Shown here: piece after piece, positions 30,377 through 39,011 of the stretch
How the letters are laid out: each line of letters starts with the position of its first letter
How positions within the stretch are numbered: the stretch's first letter is position 1
NCBI GenBank assembly: GCA_027493615.1
Contig: JAOSKK010000010.1
Span: 1-49,997, forward strand
Direction of reading: 5' to 3'
From: Verrucomicrobiota bacterium
GTDB lineage: Bacteria > Verrucomicrobiota > Verrucomicrobiia > Limisphaerales > J093
DNA length: 49,997 bases
Translations under genes and position numbers: made by a program
Notes under the pieces: generated by a model
What the model saw: the letters and a program-made list of their open reading frames with translations, nothing else
Told to the model about the DNA's origin: nothing
Database searches by the model: none

Positions 30377-30430
30377 TGGTTGCGGGGGGTGGATGTGAAC
30401 CACCGACCTTCAGGTTGTGAGCCTAAAGCT
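30377..30430 (-). other. Attachment site: 3' half of tRNA-Val (anticodon CAC) with encoded CCA
   Basis: On the minus strand the sequence folds as an anticodon arm (loop CTCACAA at 30415-30421, anticodon CAC at 30417-30419, stem TTAGG with CCTGA), a variable region, a T arm (GGTGG, loop TTCACAT, CCACC), the acceptor 3' strand CCCCGCA (30381-30387), discriminator A and CCA (30377-30379). The 5' half (TGCGGGG acceptor strand and D arm) is absent. A partial 3' tRNA copy is the usual distal att site of an element integrated in a tRNA gene. Its orientation puts the element on the right and host DNA on the left, where the integrase gene confirms it. Confidence 0.75.
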
Positions 30431-30504
30431 GCACAACTGACTATCAAGTACTTATAGGTCATTAACCGGTATTTGTTTGGCGATTGTTTGGTTTCGGCCC
30501 GAAA

Positions 30505-30544
30505 GTGCGTCAGGGCGCGTCAGGGTGCGTCAGGGCGCGTCAAA
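30505..30544 (+). repeat. Four 10-bp direct repeats upstream of the integrase
   Basis: Four back-to-back units G(T/C)GCGTCAGG occur at 30505, 30515, 30525 and 30535, the last ending AAA. They lie between the tRNA fragment and the integrase start, which is where integrase arm-type binding sites or autoregulatory operators are commonly found. A related copy occurs at about 30287-30300. Confidence 0.6.
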
Positions 30545-30556
30545 CTGATCCAAAAG

Positions 30557-32049
30557 ATGAGTCTCGAAATCCGCAAGAACAGCAGTTGGTGGTACGGGGT
30601 CTTTCAGGTCAACGGCAAGAAGACCGTCGTCAACCTTGGCGTCCCGATCACGGGCAAACGGCCCCGGAAGCGGACGATGGTCGGGGATGACGAGTTCGAA
30701 CGGTCCCGGGGTCGGGCGATGGAGGCCCACGACAAGCAGCTTCGGCGGCTTCAGGAGGACCGGACCGGTGAGAAGACCCTGACCAAGCTCGCTGAGATCA
30801 AGACCGGCCGGGAGGTCAGGTTCCCCAAGCTGGCCGATCTGGCCGAGCACTGGGCGGTCATACCGCGCCGGAAACCGCCGGGGACCTCTACGCCCGCCAG
30901 TGCCGGATCACCCTGGAGCGCTTCGCGGCGTTCGCCGCCGACCACCAGCGCGGCGTCGAGGAGTTCGTCGCCATCAAGCCCGAGACCGCCAGGGCCTTCA
31001 TGGACGCGGAAACGGTCAGGGGCGTATCGCCCAAGACGTGGAATGACTCGCTGAAGCTGCTGCGGGCGACGTTCAAGCATCTGCACCCGCACCTCACCGA
31101 CGGGATGAACCCGTTCCACGGTCTGGTGACCAAGGCCACCGAGACCGTCAACCGGGAGCCGTTCACCGTCGAGGAACTGAAAGCGATCACCGAGGCCTGC
31201 GCCCAGGACGACTTCATCCGGCCAATCATCGTGACCGGGATGTGCACGGCGATGCGCCGGGGCGACTGTTGCCTGCTCCAGTGGGATGACGTGGACCTGA
31301 AGGCGGGATTCATCACGGTCAAGACCGCCAAGACGGGCGAGACGGTGGACATCCCGGTGTTCCCGATGCTGCGGGAGGAGCTTGAACGGGCGCGGTCGGC
31401 GACTGGGGCCGAGGGGTACTGCTTCCCGGCGGCGGCGGAGATGTACCGTACGAATCCCGACGGGATCACGTGGCGGGTCAAACAGGTCCTGGCCCGCGCG
31501 CTGGCAGGCGGGGCGGTCGAGGCAGTGCCTCGGCCGGTCGAGGAAGTCCGGGCCGCGGGGCTGGCGCACATCGCCCGGCTGGGCGACACCGCGAAGGCCG
31601 CGAAGATGCGGGCCGTGTTCACGGCGTACATGGACGGCCAGACGCTCGACCAGGTGATGGCGGTGACGGGCTGCAGCCGCGGGGCGGTGTCCGGGTACCT
31701 AAACGAGATCGAGCGGGCGACGGGCTGCGCCATCGTGCGGGGCAACCGCCGGGCGCTGAAGACGGACGGGCTACAGGCCGAGCGCGAGAACGGGAAGCGC
31801 CGGGCGTCGGTCCGGGATTTCCACTCGTTCCGCGTCACCTGGATCACCTTGGCTCTCGCCGCCGGCGTGCCGCTCGAGCTGGTCCAGCGCGTCACCGGCC
31901 ACCGCACCGTCGAAGTCGTGATGAAGCACTACTTCCGGCCCGGCCGGGAGGACTTCCGGGCGGCCATCTTCAAGGCCATGCCGAAGATGTTTGCGGATGG
32001 TGGGGAGCAGTCGGCGCACGACGAGATGCGGGCGATCCTGGAGGGATGA
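30557..32049 (+). CDS. Tyrosine recombinase (phage-type integrase) with an inserted HTH segment
   Basis: The start is ATG at 30557 (MSLEIRKNSSWWYGVFQVNG); the upstream frame has no protein-like sequence. An N-terminal arm-binding-like region is followed by a frame change near 30870 into DLYARQCRITLERF and a SAM-like core-binding domain. Catalytic residues: Arg in AMRRGDCCLLQWDDVDL (about 31250-31300), Lys in TVKTAKTGE, HSFR (about 31824-31836), GHRT (about 31897-31908) and the Tyr nucleophile in VVMKHYFRP (about 31917-31942). Between the first Arg and HSFR lies an unusual insertion of about 90 residues containing an HTH-like stretch, DQVMAVTGCSRGAVSGYLNE (about 31649-31708). It would catalyse integration and excision at the adjacent tRNA-Val site. 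Confidence 0.87.
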
Positions 32050-32390
32050 CGGCGAAGACGTGGAGGCGGGATAGGGCGAAGCTGCTCGAACTGACCGCAG
32101 CGAAGTGCGATGGGAGAGCGTAGGGTAGTTTGCAAGGCTGGCAGTTCGCATCGGTTTACAGGGAGGTCAATACCTGTAATGCAGTTCAGGGTAAGCGGGA
32201 TCGCGTAGGTGACTTCTCCGAGTGCGCCGCTAGGAGAATCCCCTACCCATCCTTCATCGGCCTTGTGAGAGTCATCACCTGATCTGAAATCTGAACAGTC
32301 AGGATACTCTGCACTTGTCTGGCTGCTGGGAGAGGTGGATAGGTACGCACCGTTCAGCCGAAGCAAGACATCACACGATCAAGGAGTCCC
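32050..32390. other. Intergenic stretch upstream of the RHS gene
   Basis: No gene is seen. A small imperfect dyad (ACAGG...CCTGT, about 32158-32177) might be an operator, but the evidence is weak. The promoter of the RHS gene is expected here. Confidence 0.35.
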
Positions 32391-35300
32391 ATGAGTTCCC
32401 GTTCCGTCACCACCGCCGTTTGCCTGTCCGGCTGCCTTCTGAGCGTCTCCCCGGTCTGGGCCGAGGATGCTCGCGAGGCCGTGTACCAGGCCCTTGCTCA
32501 CCTCCCGATCGAGCAGCGCCTGACGGAGGCGCCGGCCTTTGAAGCACCGCTGGTGCCTGTCGCCCCGCCGGGCGCCTTCGCGGTTGAGAACGCCCAGTTG
32601 TGGGCCGCGTTGGAGAGCCTCTACCACTTCGGATCCCGCACCGGCATTCCTGCGTTGGAAGCCTTCCTGGAGGCGTACCCCGACTCGGTCTGGATGCCCT
32701 CGCTGCGCAACCATCTGGCCGTCCATTATGAGCGCCGCGGCCGATACAGCCTGGCCCTGGAACACTGGCAGGCGGTGTGGACGGCCACCGAGGCGGTGCC
32801 GGCGGGAGAGGCACGGCATCAGGCCGACCTGGCCCTGGCACGCTGGACCCGGTTGCTCTGCGGTCTGGGAGAAATCAGCCGGTTACACGGGTTGATGCCG
32901 GCGGTGCGTGCCCGCTTCTCCGCCGATCCGGAATTGGATAGGACCCTGCGCGAGATCGAGGCCCGTTACGGCGCGTTGCTGACCCGGCCGCCGGGCGTAG
33001 TCAACTGTGGCACCCTGGCCATCACGCGATTGCTGGGGGACCCGCGGCGAACGGAGTTCCTGCTGCAAGCCCTGGCGCTCAACAAGGCCCCGGCGCAAAG
33101 CTGTTCCCTGGCCCAGTTGGTGGAGGTCGCGCAAGAAGTGAAGCTGCGGGGGACGGTGGTGGCGGTGGCGGCCGAAGGGGTGAGGGTGCCGGTGCCCGCG
33201 CTTGCCCATTTGCAGGTGGGACATTTCGTGAGCGTGACCGAGGAGCGGGATGGCCGTTACCGGGTCGAGGACCCCGGGTTGCAGCGCGGGTTCTGGATGG
33301 AAGCGGGGGATTTGTGGGCGGAGTTGAGCGGCTACTTCCTGCTGCTGGAACGTCCGGTGCCGGCCGGCTACCGGTTGGTCCCGACGGAGGAGGCGGCGGG
33401 CGTGGTGGGCCGGGGTCTGGGCAGCGAAGTGGATGACGCCGGGGACGAAGGCGGCAGTTGCTCATCCACCGAAGCCGGTGACGACCCAGAATGTCCGCCG
33501 GCGGGTTGTGTGGAAACCGAAACCAACAGCCAGAGCGCAGGTCCCGAGCAGGCCGGGATTAGCGCGGTACGACCGGATGGTCCCTCGATCGGGCAGCCCT
33601 GCAAGAGCTGCGGTCCGTCCAGCCGCGAGGATCGAACTCACTTCGGCAATCCGGGTGACCTGATGTTGCCAGGCCTCGGTTTCGATCGTCCTCGGGGTGG
33701 CCAAAGGAAAGCGGGCATGCCCGCGTGGTCCGTCAGCGAGCCCTTCCTGAACCTGTGGCTGACCGACACCCCCATGCGCTATGCACGCGCCGACGGTTCC
33801 TGGCAGGAGTTCACCCTGCGCTACAAACAGCGCAACCCGCGCACCGACCCCTGGGGTTGGGGCTTCGGCCCGAATTGGGAAGGCAACCGGCTCACCTACC
33901 TGGATCGGTACGTGGCGGGCAGCCTGGACGTGCAGATGTACGTCCCGGGCGGCGGCCGGCGCCGTTACCCCGACCCCACCTACTACGCCCCGGCGGACAG
34001 CTATGAGTACCGCACGCGCTCCCGGCTGGAGTATGCCTACGACGGCCAGGGCCAGGTCAACGCCGTGCGCGTGCTCTGGCCCAACGGGGCGGTCAGCACC
34101 TACGGTTATCGTTATGTGATCTGGAACGGGCCCGAGCGCTACTTCCTGACGCAGCAGAGCGATCCGGCTGGCCGCAGCACCACCTACACCTACCAGTTGG
34201 TGAGCAACCGGGTCCATTTGGCCTCGGTCACCGACCGGGACGGGCTGAGCACCAGTTTCCTATACGGCAACGGGAGCTATCCCCACCAGGTCACCGCCAT
34301 CACCAATACGACCCTCGGCCTGGGGATGGCCCTGGCTTACAACAGCGCCGGGCGCCTGACCAATCTGGTGGACACCGCCGGCATCGCCAGCGGCTTCACC
34401 TACCTGGCCAATGGATGGGTCACCAACCTGGTCACCCCTTACGGCACCACCCTCTTCCAGCTCAGCGGCACCAGCACCACCTTTGCCAATGACGCCCCGT
34501 GGGCCTTCAACCGCTCGGCCCTGATCACCGAGCCTGACGGCACCAGCAAACACCTCTTCGTGTACCGGGACGGCGGTGACCCCGACCCCGATCCGCTGGG
34601 GCTCTTGCCGGATCTGGACCCGTACGGCGGCTGGCCGACGGCCGACTGGCCCAAGAAACCCTACGCCCAGGGCGGTTTCCCCGATGACTGGTGGGGCTGG
34701 ACCCTCGACGGCACCCAGTGGATGCAGATGCGCAACACCCACTACTGGGGACCGCACCAATACGCCGTGCTCAACGCCAACTTCCGCGCCAGCGCCGGCA
34801 ACCTCAGCCTCCTGACCACCGCGGACTTCGCCTTCGCGCGGATGCGGCATTGGCTGCACAGCAACGACCCCTTCGGCTACGTGAACCTCGGTCTCTCGAG
34901 CACCCTGGCCATGGAACGGGAGCCCAGCCCCGACGGCACCCTCGCCGGCCAGACCACCTGGTTCGACCACGACGAGAAAACCATGACCTGGGTCGAGGGT
35001 CCTTTTAGTCCCCGGCCCAGCCTCATTGCCCGGGTCATGCCCGACGGCACCGTCTGGGGGCAACGGTTCCTGCGCAACGCCGCCGGCCAACTCACCGAGT
35101 TGCTCGAGTACTGGAAGAGCCCCACCGACCAGGATCGCTACCGGACCAACCGCTTCGTGTACGCCACCAACGGGGTGGATGTGGTCACCCGCTACGGCCC
35201 GGGCGAGGAGTTCGAGGCCGGGTTCGCCTATGACCAGGCCCACCCGCACCTGCCCGTGGCGATGACCAACGCCCTGGGCGAGGTCACCCGCTACTACTAC

Positions 35301-38300
35301 GACAGCGCCCAGAACAAGCACCGCCTCCTGGGCGTCAGCCACCCGACCGGCCTGGCCTCGACCAACACCTACAGCGGCGCTTGGCTCCAGAGCACCCGGG
35401 AATTCCTCGGCACGGCTCCCCTGAGCACGAACACCTTCACCTGGCTCAACGGCTACCTGCGCACTCACGCCGATTCGCGCGGCCTCACCCGCACCTTCAC
35501 CCGCGATTCCCTGGGTCGGCTCACCCGCGTGGATTACAGCTCGGACAGCACCTTCGAGACTTTCAGCTACGTGCGGCCCAGCGACAGCAAACCCATCCTC
35601 GACCTCACCGTGCACCGGGATCGCCTGGGCCGAACCAACCTCTACACCTACACCCCGCTGCGGCAGTTGGAATCCTTCACCGACGCTCTCGGGCGGGTCA
35701 CCCGCTACACCTATTGCGGTTGTGGGGGGCCGGACTCGGTCACCGCTGCCTATGGCACGAGCTGGGCCGAGACCACCAGCTACGACTACGACGGGGCCGG
35801 ACGCCCCACCTTCACCTACTTTCCCGACGGCACCGTCATCGAGCGGGCCTACGACCGGCCCGGCCGCCTGGTGTTCGAGGCCGATCCCATTGGAAGCCTG
35901 ACCAACTACTTCGACAACTTGAGCCGCCTCTACGTGGCCGAGAACGCGGCTGGGGTGCTCTTCCAGACCGGCTACGACGACCATGACCGAGTCCTGAGCC
36001 ACACCGACGCCAGCGGGGTCACGGTCACCAACGCCTACGACGCCCTCGGGCGGCTGACGCTGCGCGCCACCCCGACCAACGGCGGTGTCGAGCGCTGGGC
36101 CTACACCGCCAATGTCGCCGCCCCCACCGCCTACACCAACCAGGTCGCCAAGATCACCCTCTACGCCTACGACGCGGCGGGACGGAAGACCAACGAAGTC
36201 CAGGTGGGGGTCTTCACCAACCGCTTCACCTACACCGCGGCCGGCGATCTGGCCGCCCTTGCCGACGGCAGGAACCAGACCACGACCTGGAAGTATGACG
36301 CCGAAGGCCGGGTGACCGAGAAGTGGTACCAGGGCCAGTCCACGGCCGACCTGCTCTACACCTACAACGCCAACGGCTGGCTCACCAACCGGTTCACGCG
36401 GACCGGGACCGGTGCCAGCACCAACGGCTACGTGACCACCTACACTTACGACGCCGTGGGAAATCTGACCGGAGTGGATTACCCGGCGGGGACGACCGAC
36501 CTGGCCATGGCGTATGACGCCTTGAACCGGTTGACGAATCGGGTGGACGCGGCGGGCACGACGCGTTACTCGTACGCCATGCTCGGCAGTGGCAGGCGCA
36601 CCATGAGCGAGTCGGGCCTCTGGGCCACCGACACCGTGACCGTGACCAACCGGTACGGCCGGCGGGCGGGGCTCACCATCCAACAGCCGAGCAGTTCCTT
36701 CATCGTGACCAACGCCTGGGACGCCGCGGGGCGCTGGAATGTCGTCGGGGGCACGGCGGGCACCTTCACTTATGCCTACGCGGCGGGCCTGGCTTCGAGC
36801 CTGCCGGTCCGTCTGACGCTGCCCGGAGGCGGTTACGTAACCAACACCTACGACGCCCTGGCGCGAGTGACCCGGACCGAGCTGCGCACCAGCGGGGGCA
36901 CGATCCGCAACGCGCACGGCTACCAGTACAACCTGGCCCATCAGCGCACCCTGATCGGGCGGACCAACAGTGCTGTCAGCGCCTGGAACGGGTACGTGAA
37001 CGCGCTCTACGACCCGGCGGGCCAGTTGACCAACGCGTGGACCTACCAGCCCAACGGCACGGCGGTCCTGAGCGAGAAGTGGAGCTACGGCTACGACGCC
37101 GCCCAGAACCTGTCCAAGCGGACGAACAACACGGCGGTCGAGACCTTCACGGTCAACGCGCTCAACCAGTTGACCGTGATACCGGACTCGGCGCCGACCT
37201 ATGACCGGCGGGGGAACCTGACCAGCCGCTACTTCACCGGGGCGCCCTGGGCGAACTGGTACTACACCTACGATCATGAGAACCAGTTGACGCAGGTGGC
37301 GACAGACACGTCCACGACGCTGGCCACCAACCGGTTCCGGGTGGACTTCATCTATGACGGCCAGGGACGGCTGCGGGTGCGCAAGGACTACGTGTGGGGC
37401 GCGGGCGACTGGAGTCAGAGCAACGAGATGCGCTACCTGTACGACGGGATGCTGATCGTCCAGGAGCGGAACGGGTCAAACGTGCCCACGGTGACCTACA
37501 CCCGCGGCCGGGACCTCTCCGGGGGCCTTTCCGGGGCGGGGGCATTGGGGGTTGCTGGCCCGGAGCCACGGGTACTCGGCGGGGAGTTGGGGCAGCCACA
37601 ACTTCTACCACGCCGACGGGAACGGGAACGTGACGGCGCTGATGGCCAGCGGGGGACGCTGCAGGCGAGCTACAAGTACGACCCGTACGGGCGGTACCTG
37701 AGCGAGAACGGCGGCCTGGCCACGACCAACGTGATGCGGTTTTCGAGCAAGCCGTGGGTGGGCTTTGGGGGCCCGCCCCCCCCCCCCCCCCCTCTCACCG
37801 CGGGCTGCTTTTCTGATCCGTACTTGCAGCGGTGGGTGAATCGGGACCGGATGGGGGAAAGAGGAGGGCGAAACCTCTATGTGGTCATACGCAACGCTCC
37901 GATCACTTTGGTAGATCCGTTTGGCCTGCAAGCCGTCCGAAGCGATGAATTCGGATGCTGGACTCGCGTTCCCGAACTGTCGCCCGAAGCTCAGAATCTG
38001 ATGTTGGCCTGCCTATGGCTTGAGGAGCACCATCCGGAACTCAAAGTCAACTGCTCGATCATCATGCACGCTCCGCTTCCGTTCTTCGACGGTCTATACG
38101 TGGGTATTGTCATCATTGACAAAGATGGAGCTGTGGATATGCCGACAGCTGTCCTTAGCCTTGCACATGAGTTCTTACATCAGGAACAGGGAATTGGTGC
38201 GGCCATCTGGGACAAAGTGCTATTCGGCGGGGTGTGGCACGATGAGATCTACACCACTGCGGCAGATATTCGAGCACATTACATACGCTGGAGAAATCTG

Positions 38301-38312
38301 CAGGGCAAGTGA
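32391..38312 (+). CDS. RHS/YD-repeat protein: cysteine-peptidase-like head, RHS core, putative HExxH metallopeptidase tip
   Basis: ATG at 32391 follows AAGGAG (32381-32386). The 1,973 residues start with a signal peptide (AVCLSGCLLSVSPVWA). A helical region is followed by a C39-like papain-fold module with Cys (VVNCGTLA, about 206), His (VGHFVSV, about 278) and Asp (VEDPG, about 293). YD repeats run from about residue 445 to 1750 (SAGRLTNLVDTAG, YDALGRLT, YDAAGRKT). Near 37545 and 37655 two compensating indels leave the conserved SHGYSAGSWGSHNFYHADGN segment out of frame. The RHS core ends LQRWVNRD...LYVVIRNAPITLVDPFGLQA (about residue 1845). The last 125 residues differ in composition and contain LSLAHEFLHQEQG (about 1926-1930), an HExxH zinc site, with Glu candidates downstream (HDEIYTTAAD). 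A polymorphic-toxin role is inferred. Confidence 0.85.
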   Translation: MSSRSVTTAVCLSGCLLSVSPVWAEDAREAVYQALAHLPIEQRLTEAPAFEAPLVPVAPPGAFAVENAQLWAALESLYHFGSRTGIPALEAFLEAYPDSVWMPSLRNHLAVHYERRGRYSLALEHWQAVWTATEAVPAGEARHQADLALARWTRLLCGLGEISRLHGLMPAVRARFSADPELDRTLREIEARYGALLTRPPGVVNCGTLAITRLLGDPRRTEFLLQALALNKAPAQSCSLAQLVEVAQEVKLRGTVVAVAAEGVRVPVPALAHLQVGHFVSVTEERDGRYRVEDPGLQRGFWMEAGDLWAELSGYFLLLERPVPAGYRLVPTEEAAGVVGRGLGSEVDDAGDEGGSCSSTEAGDDPECPPAGCVETETNSQSAGPEQAGISAVRPDGPSIGQPCKSCGPSSREDRTHFGNPGDLMLPGLGFDRPRGGQRKAGMPAWSVSEPFLNLWLTDTPMRYARADGSWQEFTLRYKQRNPRTDPWGWGFGPNWEGNRLTYLDRYVAGSLDVQMYVPGGGRRRYPDPTYYAPADSYEYRTRSRLEYAYDGQGQVNAVRVLWPNGAVSTYGYRYVIWNGPERYFLTQQSDPAGRSTTYTYQLVSNRVHLASVTDRDGLSTSFLYGNGSYPHQVTAITNTTLGLGMALAYNSAGRLTNLVDTAGIASGFTYLANGWVTNLVTPYGTTLFQLSGTSTTFANDAPWAFNRSALITEPDGTSKHLFVYRDGGDPDPDPLGLLPDLDPYGGWPTADWPKKPYAQGGFPDDWWGWTLDGTQWMQMRNTHYWGPHQYAVLNANFRASAGNLSLLTTADFAFARMRHWLHSNDPFGYVNLGLSSTLAMEREPSPDGTLAGQTTWFDHDEKTMTWVEGPFSPRPSLIARVMPDGTVWGQRFLRNAAGQLTELLEYWKSPTDQDRYRTNRFVYATNGVDVVTRYGPGEEFEAGFAYDQAHPHLPVAMTNALGEVTRYYYDSAQNKHRLLGVSHPTGLASTNTYSGAWLQSTREFLGTAPLSTNTFTWLNGYLRTHADSRGLTRTFTRDSLGRLTRVDYSSDSTFETFSYVRPSDSKPILDLTVHRDRLGRTNLYTYTPLRQLESFTDALGRVTRYTYCGCGGPDSVTAAYGTSWAETTSYDYDGAGRPTFTYFPDGTVIERAYDRPGRLVFEADPIGSLTNYFDNLSRLYVAENAAGVLFQTGYDDHDRVLSHTDASGVTVTNAYDALGRLTLRATPTNGGVERWAYTANVAAPTAYTNQVAKITLYAYDAAGRKTNEVQVGVFTNRFTYTAAGDLAALADGRNQTTTWKYDAEGRVTEKWYQGQSTADLLYTYNANGWLTNRFTRTGTGASTNGYVTTYTYDAVGNLTGVDYPAGTTDLAMAYDALNRLTNRVDAAGTTRYSYAMLGSGRRTMSESGLWATDTVTVTNRYGRRAGLTIQQPSSSFIVTNAWDAAGRWNVVGGTAGTFTYAYAAGLASSLPVRLTLPGGGYVTNTYDALARVTRTELRTSGGTIRNAHGYQYNLAHQRTLIGRTNSAVSAWNGYVNALYDPAGQLTNAWTYQPNGTAVLSEKWSYGYDAAQNLSKRTNNTAVETFTVNALNQLTVIPDSAPTYDRRGNLTSRYFTGAPWANWYYTYDHENQLTQVATDTSTTLATNRFRVDFIYDGQGRLRVRKDYVWGAGDWSQSNEMRYLYDGMLIVQERNGSNVPTVTYTRGRDLSGGLSGAGALGVAGPEPRVLGGELGQPQLLPRRRERERDGADGQRGTLQASYKYDPYGRYLSENGGLATTNVMRFSSKPWVGFGGPPPPPPPLTAGCFSDPYLQRWVNRDRMGERGGRNLYVVIRNAPITLVDPFGLQAVRSDEFGCWTRVPELSPEAQNLMLACLWLEEHHPELKVNCSIIMHAPLPFFDGLYVGIVIIDKDGAVDMPTAVLSLAHEFLHQEQGIGAAIWDKVLFGGVWHDEIYTTAADIRAHYIRWRNLQGK
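37776..37792 (+). repeat. 17-base C homopolymer inside the RHS gene
   Basis: A run of 17 C residues encodes a stretch of prolines exactly where RHS cores usually read 'GLYYYG(F/Y)R(F/Y)YDP'. Downstream LQRWVNRD resumes normally. Either an assembly or basecalling artefact or a slippery contingency tract. Confidence 0.75.
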
Positions 38313-38378
38313 GTGCTTTACGGCACCTCGGCCTGTCGTCGGTCCGTGCACTGAGCGCGACAACAACCCTGGAAGACC

Positions 38379-38960
38379 ATGGGCTCTAATCCTAGTACCT
38401 TCGGCATAAGAGAGCGGCCGCAGACCCTTGCTCACTGCATCGTTGGGCTCACAGCGGGTGTTCTGGTCAGTGTCCTTCCATTCCCACTGAGTTTACTCCT
38501 AATCGTGAGCATTGGCGCTCTCATGGTGCGTTCATTCCTCCGCTCTACTTCCCCCTCGACTCGCAAGGGGCGAGTTGTGGAAATGCTCGTCGGCAGCGTT
38601 GTGCTCGTCGTCGCGGTCCTGCTGCCTCTAAAGCACCTAGATCGCAAGGTCGGCCCAATGAGCTATGAGAATGCTTCTCTTGAGGATCTGACCCGGAAGC
38701 TGAGTCGAGACTGGGGTATCTATGCATTGGTGGATGATCCGTGGAGCACAAACGTGCAGCTTTCCTTCAGCACGGATCGGTCGTTAACGAGACGGGAGGT
38801 CCTCGAGAAGCTCGCGCGTGACAGCCAGTTGACTCTACGGATCGGCTACAGTGGCACTGCGGCCACGCTCCTCTTTGGAGCTGATCCCAGTTACACCAGA
38901 CTCATTCCCCCCGAGAATCCACCGGCGAGCGCCCCTCTGGGCGCAGGCGGATCGCGCTAG
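38379..38960 (+). CDS. Small membrane protein with STN-like domain; candidate immunity protein
   Basis: ATG at 38379 follows GGAAG (38371-38375), 66 bases after the RHS stop. The 193 residues contain two hydrophobic segments (IVGLTAGVLVSVLPFPLSLL with LIVSIG, about 23-48, and MLVGSVVLVVAVLLPL, about 68-84). A domain of about 85 residues follows, with the pattern SYENASLEDLTRKLSRDWGI ... TNVQLSFSTDRSLTRREVLE then KLARDSQLTLRIGY, like the STN domain of secretins and TonB receptors. As the only gene directly after an RHS toxin-like tip, it is a natural candidate for a membrane-anchored immunity protein. That role is inference from position; STN-like domains are not typical immunity folds. Confidence 0.6.
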   Translation: MGSNPSTFGIRERPQTLAHCIVGLTAGVLVSVLPFPLSLLLIVSIGALMVRSFLRSTSPSTRKGRVVEMLVGSVVLVVAVLLPLKHLDRKVGPMSYENASLEDLTRKLSRDWGIYALVDDPWSTNVQLSFSTDRSLTRREVLEKLARDSQLTLRIGYSGTAATLLFGADPSYTRLIPPENPPASAPLGAGGSR

Positions 38961-38977
38961 CATGTGGAGGGCGGTGT

Positions 38978-38996
38978 CGACGCGGTTTCCGCGTCG
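38978..38996 (+). terminator. Hairpin after the RHS/STN gene pair
   Basis: CGACGCGG (38978-38985) and CCGCGTCG (38989-38996) form a perfect 8-bp stem with a TTT loop, 17 bases after the stop at 38960. The following TCCGTTCGTCACTT is only moderately T-rich. It probably ends the RHS/STN transcript. Confidence 0.5.
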
Positions 38997-39011
38997 TCCG
39001 TTCGTCACTTA

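Noticed and set aside
30377..30460. Complete functional tRNA-Val gene
   Set aside because: The acceptor 5' strand and D arm are missing upstream of the anticodon arm, so only a 3' half is present.
30505..30544. Possible CRISPR array
   Set aside because: The units are 10 bp and back to back without spacers; they fit protein-binding repeats better.
34260..37277. 1,005-codon open frame on the minus strand opposite the RHS gene
   Set aside because: Gly/Val-rich translation that mirrors the YD repeats; no start signals or domains.
33000..37900. DNA-level tandem repeats in the RHS gene as a separate repeat element
   Set aside because: The periodicity is explained by YD protein repeats.
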